From contig NC_026661.2 in NCBI RefSeq assembly GCF_000004075.3, positions 21,170,307 to 21,234,306 of the forward strand: 64,000 bases of DNA. The letters run 5' to 3'. The position numbers were made by a program, and so were the translations under genes. Of the stretch, positions 1-12,100 are shown in pieces. The DNA comes from Cucumis sativus (taxonomy: Eukaryota > Streptophyta > Magnoliopsida > Cucurbitales > Cucurbitaceae). Under the pieces are notes generated by a model. It did not search any database. It was given only the letters and a program-made list of their open reading frames with translations, and was not told where the DNA came from. Every line of letters begins with the position of its first letter. Position 1 is the stretch's first letter.

Positions 1-47
1 ATTTTGCCTTTTGGTTATTGACTAAAGTATTTTTGGTTAATCTCCAG

Positions 48-3000
48 GTTGGGGATAATGTGGGTGATTGTGCCGCCCGAGGTGCAGATCTTTTTGAAAG
101 CATTGCTGCTGAAATTATTAGTGCCATGATACTTGGGGGAACAATGGCTGAACGCTGTAAAATCGAAGGTCTTTCAATATTTTAAAAACTGTGTTTGAGG
201 AATTTACTAGGCAGTTCTTACAATAATCAACCTTCTTTGGATGATTTTAAACCATGTCTGACTGTTTTCTTGATCAACTCTTTTTGTTTATTCAGATCCA
301 TCTGGTTTCATTTTATTTCCGCTGGTAGTACACTCCTTTGATCTGGTGATTTCATCAATTGGCATTCTCTCCATCAGGAGGGGTACTCGTGAATCTGGTG
401 TTAAGGGTCCCATAGAGGATCCAATGACTATTCTGCAGAGAGGATACTCTGTCACTATCGTTCTAGCTGTTCTGACGTTTGGCTTGGTAATGTACATATC
501 ATTTCTGTAGGACCATAAATCATGTAGTTCCATTCATGTTCTAAAAAATAATTTAGAACCTGTGCCTTGTCTTTAAGCATCAATCCTGTAGTGCTTTTAT
601 CAGGGTAAGTTTTATACGTTCTAACTCTGCCAGTGATTTTGAACAATTTTCAGTCTACACGGTGGTTGCTTCATACTGAACAAGCCCCTTCTGCATGGTT
701 CAACTTTGCCCTGTGTGGCTTGGTTGGCATTATAACGGCTTACATTTTTGTCTGGATCACCAAATACTACACTGACTACAAGCATGAGCCTGTGCGTTCA
801 TTAGCACTTTCTAGCTCTACAGGCCATGGGACAAACATTATTGCTGGAGTCAGTTTGGGTCTAGAATCAACAGCACTTCCTGTTCTCGTTATTAGTGTGT
901 CTATTGTTTCAGCTTTCTGGTTGGGACGCACATCAGGACTTGTGGACGAAGCTGGAAATCCAACAGGTGGGCTATTTGGCACTGCTGTAGCAACAATGGG
1001 AATGCTCAGCACTGCTGCCTACGTTCTCACAATGGATATGTTTGGGCCAATAGCTGATAATGCTGGTGGAATTGTTGAGATGAGTCAACAGGTAACCTAG
1101 GTCTGGAATTGTTAAGTGGTTGAAATATTTCTCTGTTGGTATTATTTTTTAATACATATCTATTACAGCCAGAAAGCGTCCGGGAGATTACTGATCTTCT
1201 TGATGCAGTAGGTAACACAACTAAAGCGACCACAAAAGGTTTTGCCATTGGCTCTGCAGCACTTGCATCCTTCTTACTTTTTAGTGCTTATATGGATGAG
1301 GTAGCCTCATTTGCTCATGAACCTTTTAAACAGGTAAGGCATTGAAGCGTGGGTACTGGGTAACTTGGTCCTTCTCTACTGATTCCTTAAATTTCAACAT
1401 GTTCTCTTTAAATGGTTTCAGGTAGATATTGCAATTCCAGAAGTTTTCGTTGGTGGTTTGTTGGGTTCCATGCTTATTTTTCTCTTTAGTGCTTGGGCCT
1501 GCGCTGCTGTTGGTCGAACAGCCCAGGAGGTTGTAAAGGAAGTGAGAAGACAGTTCATTGAAAGGCCTGGTATAATGGTAAGTGCAAGGCTTTAATAGTT
1601 GTTTTTTCTTCATAGTATCAGTTTGGCATCTTAATTTAACATGTTATTTTCAGGACTATACGGAGAAACCAGAATATGGACGTTGTGTTGCTATTGTAGC
1701 ATCGGCATCTCTAAGGGAGATGATTAAACCTGGTGCTTTGGCTATCATTTCACCAATGGCAGTTGGTGGGTTAACTACTTATATTTTTGTGAAATCCTTT
1801 TGATTTTTGTCTCCTTGGTTTTTCTGTTCACTTGTTGCCCTTTTTCCTTAGAGTCACGAACACGACACAAGAATGCTAATTCTATAAATACTAGGACACG
1901 AATACTTTAAAAATAAATAAATATAGGACACGGGGATTTGCTTGTTGAACAAATGTCTGGAGCTTGTCCAAATGTGTTTGTGTTCCGACACATTTTAGAA
2001 ACCCCACTCTGCCTAAAATGCCGCGCTTGTGCTTCACAGCCAAGGGAGAAAATAGGTGCAGTTAGATTGTAGTATCTATAGACTATAACTTTAGGGGGGA
2101 GTGTTTGGCTCACTAACAACTTGAGCTGAGTGCAATTGGTTAAAATAACCAACTCCTTGAACCATCGTGCATTAAACTAGTAGTAAACAGGAGACATGGT
2201 TTCAATAAATGGCTAAGAGGCCAAGGGTTCAGTCTATGGTAGTCATCTACTTTTGAATTAATTTCATACGAGTTTCCTTGACACTCTCTAATGTTGTAGA
2301 GTTATGCGAGTTGTCCCATGAGATTAGTCGAGGTGCACATAAGCAGGTTCAGACACTCATGGATATCAGAAAAAAGAATTAAAAAAATAAGAAACTCCTT
2401 GTTTGGTTCACATAATTCACAACACTATTAGATAACTTCACCCCACCAACTTCAGCAAAGTCCATCACTAAAATCAGGACATTTATTAAGGAACTTTAAC
2501 TTCACTCTCCTTCCAATATGTTTTCTAGCAACTCCACAAAGGAAAAAAAAAATTCTAAAATAAAAAAGATACTTAGACATTTCGTGTTTGCATTTTGTAT
2601 GGAAGATAACTTGGACATTCAAAGGGTATTATTTGGCATTTTCTGCATCTTCGTCCACTTGTCTTGGATAGTTTCCTTTTGATTGAGTCTGTTTTTGGAG
2701 TATGGTTGAGGAAGTTGTTCTGGTATCAATTGCAGGCTTCCTGTTTAAAATATTGGGACACTACACTGCCCAGCCACTTTTAGGGGCGAAGGTTGTTGCT
2801 GCCATGCTAATGTTCGCAACTGTTTCTGGTATTCTCATGGCCCTCTTTCTGAACACAGCAGGGGGTGCCTGGGATAATGCCAAAAAGTATATAGAGACTG
2901 GCGTTCTCGGAGGCAAAGGTAGCGATTGTCATAAAGCAGCTGTTACTGGTGACACGTAAGTTTTATGTTGCTCCTTTCAGTTTATTGTGAGGTTTAAAGC

Positions 3001-3216
3001 AAAGTGATCTCAGCTCAACAATAATTAGATCGAAGTTTGATCTTCATCCTTTCAATCGTTGTATTAAATATATATGTGATGTTCAATTAATGAAGATGAT
3101 AAGCTTTGTTTTTCAGCGTCGGTGACCCATTCAAGGACACGGCAGGGCCTTCTCTTCACGTTCTTATTAAAATGCTTGCAACCATAACGTTGGTCATGGC
3201 CCCGATCTTTCTCTAA
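48..3216 (+). CDS. Type II vacuolar/Golgi-type H+-pyrophosphatase, C-terminal 500 residues (5' part outside window)
   Basis: Hydrolyses pyrophosphate to pump protons across an endomembrane; type II plant enzymes (Arabidopsis AVP2 group) act in Golgi-related membranes. Eight exons fit: 48-168, 296-486, 654-1091, 1169-1333, 1422-1577, 1654-1765, 2736-2955 and 3117-3216, all GT-AG and in phase, giving 500 codons plus TAA. The first visible exon holds the pyrophosphatase signature [16 protein letters not shown]; later ones hold the [19 protein letters not shown] loop and the [18 protein letters not shown] segment. Lys follows GNTT, where K+-dependent type I pumps have Ala, so the enzyme should be K+-independent. 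The C-terminus [12 protein letters not shown]...MAPIFL is typical. About 300 N-terminal residues are missing to the left. Intron 6 (1766-2735) carries a SINE-like repeat. Family assignment is firm; paralogue choice (AVP2 or AVPL2) is not. Confidence 0.95.
2165..2385 (+). mobile_element. tRNA-derived SINE copy, degenerate
   Basis: This piece of pyrophosphatase intron 6 has a box-B-like GGGTTCAGTCT at 2224-2234, the phrase GAGATTAGTCGAGGTGCACA near 2320, and an A-rich tail near 2370-2390. The same body starts at about 44105, where box A and box B are better kept. Family placement comes from that shared body and the polymerase III boxes; no clear target duplication was found. Confidence 0.5.
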
Positions 3217-4261
3217 AGATTGATTGATTGCATATGCATCTCAAGCACATCCTACGGTTTTTGTTGGTTTGGGTTCATCTTCAGAATATCCTTCTAGGCG
3301 CGCTTCTTCATGTCTTGCAGTCCACATCTTACATTTTTGTTTTTCATCCTACTATTCAAATAAAACTTTTAGTTTTCTTTCTTTCCTCCTCTCTTTTTTT
3401 TGTTAGAGCACTGTTTTCTATTTTTATTGTCCTGTTATTTTCCTTAAATATTTTTGCGACTAATTTTCCAAATGAGAGTTCTGTTTACAATACTGTGTAT
3501 AAATTTAGAATTCAAATATACTACTCAGGAACTTTACGAACATAAGTTCACTCTTTTTGACAGTAAGCCAATATCCATCTGAATCAACTTGACCCTCTCA
3601 TAATTTTTGCATCTTACTAATATATAATGTTAAGAACAAATATTGGTATTGAAACGGAATTGGACGCACGACAAGGTATGTAATGCAAGGGAAATGCAAG
3701 ATATTCACAGCCATTTCTAACTGAAATGATCTCATCTGTCAATAAATTTTGAATGATAGCAAGATTTTGCCCATTTGAACATGGTTCAACTTGTTGAGGC
3801 ACTTCATTCTTTTGACAAATAAAATATTTAAATTGATATTAAGTGATAGTAAGAGGGTGTTTGGTGTGTTGAGTCAAGTTATGAAATCTGAAGTTGGTGT
3901 CTGTGTCGAGTGTAAAATTGAAGATGAAATTTTTTTCTCGTGTTGTAAAATGGAGAAGGTAGAAAAGATGAAGTATTTTCGTAAATGTGTGAACTTTGTT
4001 AGTGGTTATTATTGAAGTTGAGTTGTTTAATATCAACTTATGAAGCTAGTGTACTCACCTCCTAAGATTTGAATATGATTTGCATGAACAAAAATCAAAA
4101 GTGTTAAAAATATGCAATCGCCTATGCTCGTAAGCCCTACATCTGTATCATAATGGTTGCAAAGCCATAAGTGAAGTAAATAAGAGCTAAATTATAAGAA
4201 AGAAGTACAAAATCAGATCGTTACATGAAACAACAAAGGTTACGTTGATACATTGATTGAT
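3217..4261. other. Convergent intergenic region, no gene seen
   Basis: This holds the 3' flanks of the pyrophosphatase (+) and the SAUR gene (-). It is AT-rich, with T-rich runs around 3370-3440 suited to 3' untranslated and polyadenylation sequence. Short open frames here (for example 3791-4015) show no recognisable protein. Confidence 0.5.
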
Positions 4262-4738
4262 TCACATAAGTGATGTACAAATTTGAGGAGGAGGATGATG
4301 ATGAGTTAGATCACATTCAGGAGAGCAACAGAATCTAATGATTTCATTATCATCAGAAGCAAAATGGTTATGGTTTTGTTGTTGAACAGTGTTGAGAATA
4401 TCTTCAAAGACAGAGACATGGCATGGAATCTGAAGAACACCTTGTTGATGAAAACCAAATTCTTCTTCAGCTTCTTGCAGCAATATTCTGAATGCTTTGT
4501 GAGTTAAGTAATGTGTTGGGATTACAAATCTCTTCATCTCTTTCCCCACACACACTGCCAAATACCCTTTTGGAACACCATCTGTAAACCAAGCCCCATT
4601 AATCTTTAACAACTTGTTGTTGCTGCTGCTGTTGCTCTTTTCACCATTTGCTAATCTCTTCCATTTCTTCACTATTTGTTGAAGCTTTACAATCTCTCTT
4701 ATTTTGTTTGACTTTTTTGGGCAATTCTTTGATTCCAT
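4262..4738 (-). CDS. SAUR family small auxin-up RNA protein, 158 aa
   Basis: SAUR proteins promote cell expansion, mainly by inhibiting PP2C.D phosphatases and so raising plasma-membrane H+-ATPase activity. The gene is intronless, as usual for the family. The N-terminus has KSNKIREIVKLQQIVKKW, like the SAUR37/38 group. The core (residues about 55-116) reads VPKGYLAVCVGKEMKRFVIP, then YLTHKAFRILLQEAEEEFGF and GVLQIPC. A Ser/Asn run (NSSSNN) precedes the core, and the tail is rich in Asn, His and Pro (THHHPPP). I chose the Met at 4738 because family similarity begins there. The frame stays open to 4915, but those 59 upstream residues match nothing in the family and probably lie in the 5' leader. 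A TATA-like element sits near 4966. Confidence 0.9.
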   Translation of the reverse strand: MESKNCPKKSNKIREIVKLQQIVKKWKRLANGEKSNSSSNNKLLKINGAWFTDGVPKGYLAVCVGKEMKRFVIPTHYLTHKAFRILLQEAEEEFGFHQQGVLQIPCHVSVFEDILNTVQQQNHNHFASDDNEIIRFCCSPECDLTHHHPPPQICTSLM

Positions 4739-4965
4739 TGTTACATAATAGCATATTTGAAGCCTCTTCTTCACCCAATTTATAATTCTTTCTGTCTTGA
4801 TGAGTATGATTTGGTTGTTAGATCTTGCAGGTGCTTGGTTTGATGATTTCCCATGTGAGCAAAAAATAAAATATTTCAATCCTACATCCATAACAGAGAG
4901 TAATGGCCAATCCAAATCAAATAATGTTGTACTCAGATCTTATAACTTGTTGGTTGTTTAATAAG

Positions 4966-4972
4966 TATATAA
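4966..4972 (-). promoter_or_regulatory. Possible TATA box of the SAUR gene
   Basis: On the minus strand the sequence reads TTATATAC, about 230 bases upstream of the chosen start codon. This would give a leader of roughly 200 bases. AT-rich DNA produces many such matches, so this is tentative. Confidence 0.3.
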
Positions 4973-6166
4973 GAAATGAAACCAATAAGCTACTAATAAG
5001 GAAATGGAACGTGGATCACCAAAAAAAAAAAAAAACAAGCACATCAAGGAATCACATTAAATTCTAAGGTCAAAACAAGGTGGTTAATTGACATAGTACA
5101 AGTCACATGAATTGCCAGATTAGAAAAAACATGCATGTATGTTATGAAAATGAATTCTAACATAAAAAAATTGGTGCACAACCTAATAGGACGACCAAAA
5201 AAAATCTAATGAAACAATTATTAGGTGGCACCAATTTACCTTATATGGTCACATTTTGCATCCATCTTTAGCAAATTTGTACAATCTGGACTGCACAAGA
5301 ATAGGTATACTTTTTTTCAATCTAATATAATGTACATGAAATAATACTTATACAAAATTAGGATACAAGTAGGTGATTAAAGTTCATCCATCAACAAGTA
5401 CGTTAGTGATTATAATGGTCAAAGTTTGGTGTTTCAACGATTTTAGGTAATTCAATAATTAGCAATTTCAAAGAGAAGCTTAACATTATGTCCTAATCAA
5501 TATATAGTGATGAATACAATATTTTTTCAAAATCTTATATTTGATCGTTTGCTTAAGATAAAACATACTTATAGTTATTTTAGATAGTTACATAGTTATA
5601 CCATGCCTAATTAAAATTCTAAAACTTAAGGACTGAAGGGGAGAAAAAAGTATTTCTCAAAAGATCAATTTTATTTTAGCTCTTTTGACAAAGATCGTTT
5701 AAAATAAACTTTAAAAATATTTCAAAAAGTATTTGTAGTAGTAGACAGTAAAGAAGTTTGAAATTATTTTTAAAATATAAGAAAATCATCTGGAAACAAA
5801 CCAGGGCATATAAATGCAAGTTTCAGTAACTATAAAATTTAGTCCTCGATGATTGCACCTTCGAAATCATAGAAAATGTAATATATATCATACTTTAATC
5901 ACTAAAATAAAAGAAATATTTACTGAGAGATTTCCTTGTGCTAGAAATTGTAATATATATCTATTACATTGCACCTTTGAGTGTTCGTTACAGTTAATCA
6001 ACCAAGGGGTGGGAGTGAACAAAAAATTTTCATTTTTGTTAAAGATCAAAATATTGACAAAATTCTACAAGTCAGTCCAAAAAAGAGGTGCAAGAATGAT
6101 ATCTTCAACCACCAGTGTGCCATAGTTGAATTGGCTATGTTCCAAACCTCAAATGAATAGACACCA
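4973..6166. other. Gene-free AT-rich spacer between SAUR and helicase
   Basis: It holds the SAUR upstream region and the helicase 3' flank. I see only AT-rich DNA with a poly-A run near 5022-5035 and no convincing coding sequence. Confidence 0.5.
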
Positions 6167-9100
6167 TCAGCCTTTTCTTCCCTTTGGAGGTTTCATGCTA
6201 CCATGAACATTTGAAAGTGAGTGTGGCTTTTTGTCTGAGGTAAGTTTCATTGACATTTCAGACTTCTTTGAAGGAATTAGTGATGAAAAAAGGATGGCAT
6301 CAACGGCTTCACGCTGTTTTTTCCTTTTCACTATCAATTCCTTTTCAGTGTCACATCGACTTGGTGCAGCACTATTGTTACGTTCCTCCTTGGAGCTTTC
6401 TTCTACCAAGGGAGCTGAAGATTCCAAATTAGTACAAAATGTATCATGCTGGGGCGACTCTTTTGATCTTTTTGATGCATGATTATCAACCTTACCTCGT
6501 TCAGAATAATCAAAATTACTCGACTTTTCACGTTCTACTTTCCTCTTACCACGACTGGTATTGCACTTGTTGAATTTCTTTTCAGCGCTCTTTCCACTTT
6601 TACTTTCAAAGTCTCTTCCGTGTTCCATGTGAACAGCACCCTTAGCAGCTTTAGAGGGTCGGTTGATACTGCCAGCAACCGGAGGAATAGCATCCTCTTT
6701 AACAGAGGCGTTATCCTGAATGGAATCGATATCGTTAGTTTTAGTACATTGAGAGGGAGTATCTTTCCCTTCACTTTCAAAAGTTTCTTTCCCACTACGT
6801 TTTGAATGGTGCCTTTTTCTAACATTGTCAGTATGCTTCAGTGTTTTTGAATTATTCTCCGTAGTCTGTGGATTAGAATTTCTAAGATTAGTAGTTTTGA
6901 ACATTGAGTCATATGGCTTTTTTACTGATACAACCAAATTTCTCTCTTTAGCATCCTTCAAAAGAGCTCCCCAGTCAGGGTTCACTTGCAAAGTCCTTGA
7001 ATTTCCTAATACCCAAAGAGAAAACTTTGCTCTTGTCAGAGCAACATTCATACGTCTAGCATCAGCAACAAACCCAATACTACTAGAGTTCTTTCCAGAA
7101 TGAGGACTTGAATCTCCTGCTCTTACAGTTGACAGAATCAGAATATCAACCTCACGACCTTGGAAACCATCCACAGTATTAAATTCCATGTCAACTATCA
7201 AAGAAGCTCCAAATGAATGGGAGAAACGGGATCGCAGTAGTGACAGTTGACACTTATAGGGAGTTATGATGCCAATTCTTACTCTGTTGAACTCAGTCAG
7301 ATGGCTGTGATACATAACAAATCAAATGTTTAAAGCAGTAAGCAACAGGCTTTCTCCGAGTATACATAAACAAAATTTAAATAAGCAAGCCATCTACCTC
7401 TCTTTGAAAAACTTCACTAGCTCAACTGCAGCATCAGCCTCGTGCTCATTATAGAGTGAAAATGCACCACCGCTTTTACTTCGAAGCTCCTTGCCATCAA
7501 CAATGTCGAAGAAAACATATGGTCCCAGACCTTTTGTCTTGTGAAACAATGCATTTTTTCCGGACATCCCATCTCCATTGAGTAATTTTCCATCATAAAA
7601 ATGCTGAGATGGAAAGTGACAGATCTCTGGATGCATCCTATACTGAGAATGGTATGAAAATTGACAGTTAATGCATTTCAAATTTCCAATCATTAAGATC
7701 CATACCATCCATTTTGAAGCCAAAAAATTGAAAAACAAAGACAATGCATACTATTCATGAAAGTATGACATCAGTAGTCCAAAAGCAAGCCCAATCAAAA
7801 TTCAACCAAAGGATTTTCCTCCTTCGTGGAGGCATCCTTTTAAAGAGGCAAAAAAAAATCCCTCTGGCTCGCCTTCAGCAGAGCCTTTCTCTGGAACCTT
7901 CAGCGTGAAAGGAATAGACAGATCTTCAACGAAAACCTTTCTCCTTTTGAAAGTTGTATGGAAATTGTTCTTTGTAAATCTCTTTATCAAGGTAAATTAT
8001 TTAATCCTTTTATAGATTGTAGTCTAACCAAATTAGTCGCTAGCCGGAGACCATGTTTGGGGGCCATCTTTTTTCTTCTTTCAATGTGAAACACACTATT
8101 GCTCTACTGATTTAATGAAATAATACAAAAAGAGTGGGAAAGACACTATCAATCCGTTAAGAAGCTAAATAAAAACTCCTCCAATTGACCACTAAATAGG
8201 ATAAATTGTAATTGTGATATATGGAAGATGGAAAACAACCATGCCATTTAAACTAAATATTAAAATATTCGTCGATATATCCTTAAGTTAGAGAGTTTGA
8301 CATCGATATCAGGAATTAATCAATATCTTTGATAAATCTTATAATAAATACCCATAAAACATTAAAATTTTATCATCAATAAATTCTAGTGTGAAGATAT
8401 ACATTAACACCAAAATCGAAATCTACAACATAGTTTGGAAGTTAAAGTAACTTGATTATTAGAGATTTTATAAATTTTTGTATTTACAAAAATATTGACA
8501 TCGATATTTAATTTACCTGTCTTGTCAGCATGACAACTGGATGGCCAGCCCTTTGTAATCGCTCAAACATACTACATTCATACAAAAACTTACTTGCAAC
8601 ATTAGAAAGAACAGTCGCAGGAAGCTGCTTTGGATCTCCAACCTTCGATGATAAATAGAAGACTCAATATAGATGCTCAACAATGACATGGAATTTGGAA
8701 AGACCGTAAATTAAATACTCCTCACCATTATGCATCTGATTGCACTTGATTTTAAAAGCTGAAGAGGTATTAGAGTAGCAGGTTCCAAAGCCTAAAGCAA
8801 GAAGAAACATTTAAAAAAGAGTATGAAAGAGTCAAGCTTAACTAGTCCACTTAAAGCTAAATTCTATATTGTCATTTAAAAAAAGGAAAAAAAGAGACTA
8901 AATTCTAGACAGAAACAAACTTACTTGAGCAGCTTCATCAATCACAACAGCATCAAATAGAGTGTTTTCTGATGAACTTCCAAACTTGCAACTTAGTATT
9001 GATTCAGCACACACTGCATAAAGGTCTCCTCCAGAGCCGCTTAAAGTACTTACCACTATCTCAGCTTCCCTAAGAATTGACTTTCGCAATTTGTGCTTCA

Positions 9101-12100
9101 GTGCTTTGACTTCCTCGTTAGATTTCTTCTCAAATGCCTGTGCTATACTAATATCTTTATATATTTGTTTCTTTTGTTCATATAGTTTTCGAAGCTTTGA
9201 TTGTAATTCCTTCAAAGACATCTCCTTTTCATCATCCCCTGCACTGTTTTCCACAGAACTTTTGATGTCAGGATTTTCATCCCTCAGGTTTGCACATTTG
9301 ACTTCATAATATCTAATACGATCTACCAACTTCTCTAGACTACTACGAAGTTCCATAGATGAGTTTGTCCCTAAATCATTCTTCGCATCATTAGAACTCA
9401 TTCTCTCTTCAGCCAACCGCTGATCAACAAGAGAATCAATATAGAAGGGCAGTGAATTTGGATGAACCGTCTTAGCATTTCCAACTCTGACAAGATATGG
9501 CTTGTACATCTTACCATCACCGTCATAAAGACCTAGATTGGAAATTCTGGATACCAATTCATCAACCGCTGCATTGGATTGAGCACAAATAAGGACCCTT
9601 CTTTTCATGGTACTATCTATTGATATTGAATTCCTTTGCTTGTCCTCATTCAATTGTCTAGCCAATGCTGCATTTTGCCACGCCCTTGCAACTGCAACAG
9701 CCTCGCTAATCTTTTGCCTTGAATTGTCTTGTTTCAAATTTCTATTGAGAGAAGATCCAGCAAGGTTAGTTCTTTGTGAAGCAGAAGCAAGCAAGGCACT
9801 GACAATGGCTAATATAGTTCTTGTCTTCCCAGTACCTGTTAACAGAAAACAAGCACAATTAGAGAACACAATAACTGCTCAATGTCAGATCCTGAATATT
9901 ACATACCTGGTGGACCCTGAACGAGGGATAATTCCAGGTCATTCTTCATATTTCTTGATCCTATGGAAACGTCAATTGCTTGTAGTTGACTGACATTAAA
10001 GGATGACTTCAATATCTGTTGCAATGGTCGGGACAGTTTACTTAGATCAACTACTTTAGATTCATCATGAGGAATAGAAGAAGTTTTGGGATTTAATATC
10101 GTTGGAACAACGGGAATATCCTTTATTGATGAAAGTGCCTGAAATTCTCGTAATTGAGGTGTAATGCTCATAATCCGACTTGCATACCATTTACTACGTT
10201 CAATTAGGTTCTTTCTGGCTTGATGTAATCGAGAAGAACCACTCAACAAATAGAACCTAATTATGAGCAAATTCATTTTTCTTTTATTATCTCTCTCGCG
10301 CCTATCCACCTGAAAAAACAAACAGGTAAAGTTAGAATATTTGTTAACATTGAAGGGGAGGAGGGGGTCAACAAAAAGATGCAGATATTCCAACAATGAT
10401 TGCAGGGTTCAATTTCTCTATATTCTATCAAGGATCATTCAAACAGTTCTTCGAACAAATCTTACTTTTCAGCTTCTAGAAATGAACTAGAATGCATACA
10501 CAATACTTTAGATTATACCCTAAGAAATATTTAGGGTTGACTGTTGAGTAGTGGCAGCAGATCTACAATAAGCCCAAGGAAGGTTCAAGCTCCTTCAAGT
10601 TGGATGAGTTATATATTTAAGTTTTAATAAAAGTGTCCTAACCGTGTCCATGTTCTAAATTTTTAAAAGATGACATGATGCCAAGTCGGAGTCATATCGT
10701 ATCTGTGTCTGCATTCTTAGATTTCTTGGATTGTGGGAATAAAAACTCTGGAAGTAAGTGAGGCTACAGTCTAATTGATGAACTGGATTTGAATAAATTG
10801 GTAAGATCAATCTGTTTTCAGAAAAGGAGATTGTAATACAATATGGGCCTTGGGCTGTCTTGTCTTCTTTTTCAAAACCTAAAAAATCCAACTTGGCATC
10901 CTACCCATGCAAGGAAACTAATGTCACAGCCACTACGTTCTGTATTTCACCTATGCCAGTCACTTTCACTGGGCAAACTCACATCACTACCCTATCCTAG
11001 TTTTCCGCTACAGACGGCTGCAAAATTCGCTGTCTTCCACAATTTTTCACATGTGCCACCACATACCCTGGTTAATGTACTGGACCAGATGGGCCTTATA
11101 TTTAAGGATGCTAAATTTCAAATTCTAACGGGGTAAATGCTAATACAAGAAACACTAAAATGCTACAAAATACTACAAGTAACACTAAGACGCTATAACA
11201 CATACTATCATTACTCTCCACTTCAAAAAACAAAAAGAATTCCATGTGTCATACAGTACCTTTCCAACCATATGTGCACCCTGTGGAGATTTTTGTGGAG
11301 GCTCTTTAGTTAGCAAAATAAGGTCATTTTCGGCAAAGTTTTTAGAAGCCACTGAGTTGTTGTCATCATAGGCAAAACGAACAAGATGAAATTCATCAAC
11401 TCTCTCCACCGATAGTACAGAAATCTTGCCCAAATACATCTCATCCCAAGAAGACATCTCAACAAAAGAATTGCGTAACTGAGCTTTAAACTCCTCCAAA
11501 ATCAACGGCCGAAAAATCTCTACATACTGTTCTGGTGACTGAAAACATACAGGAACCTCTTTTAAATGTTTAACCATATGACTCTTATCTTCACTCGCTG
11601 ATGTCAAACCAATCATGGCAAAATAATCTAATTCCAGTATAGATCTATACCAATCATCAAGCCTTGGTGGTTTGAATCTTTTTGCACCAATCATCTGCCT
11701 TTGTAAATGGACAGCTCTATTCTCATCAGGTGTTTTAAGTTGGATGACTCGTCGCTTGGGAACAATGGTGATTGGTTTTAAAATATTTGTTTTCTGGTTT
11801 CTGACAGAATTGAGTTCAATTTCCAGCGGATCATCAGCAGCATCAGACACTACTTGTTTCAAAACAGCAAAATTTGCTACAGAAACTGCAGCTTCACAAG
11901 ATTGATTTTTGCTTTTGGAACCAGTTGCTTTATTAGATAGCACCTTCAAATCAATTCTACCATTTCGAGCAACATCTTTACTTAGAATGCATTCAGAGTT
12001 CATTTCTTTAGGTCTGGCATCCACGTCCTTAGATTTCAAGACAGATGACATTGCTGGGCTGGTGTTTGAATTGCCAGAGGCATGCTCTTTGAGTGCAAAC

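Noticed and set aside
1582-1803. Alternative end of the pyrophosphatase at the TGA after KSF (1801)
   Set aside because: The frame reads into intron 6. The GTGGGT donor at 1766 joins exon 7 in phase and restores the conserved VG-FLFKILG sequence.
4739-4915. In-frame 59-residue extension of the SAUR protein
   Set aside because: It shows no similarity to SAUR N-termini. The family pattern begins at the internal Met at 4738, and a TATA-like site lies just upstream of 4915.
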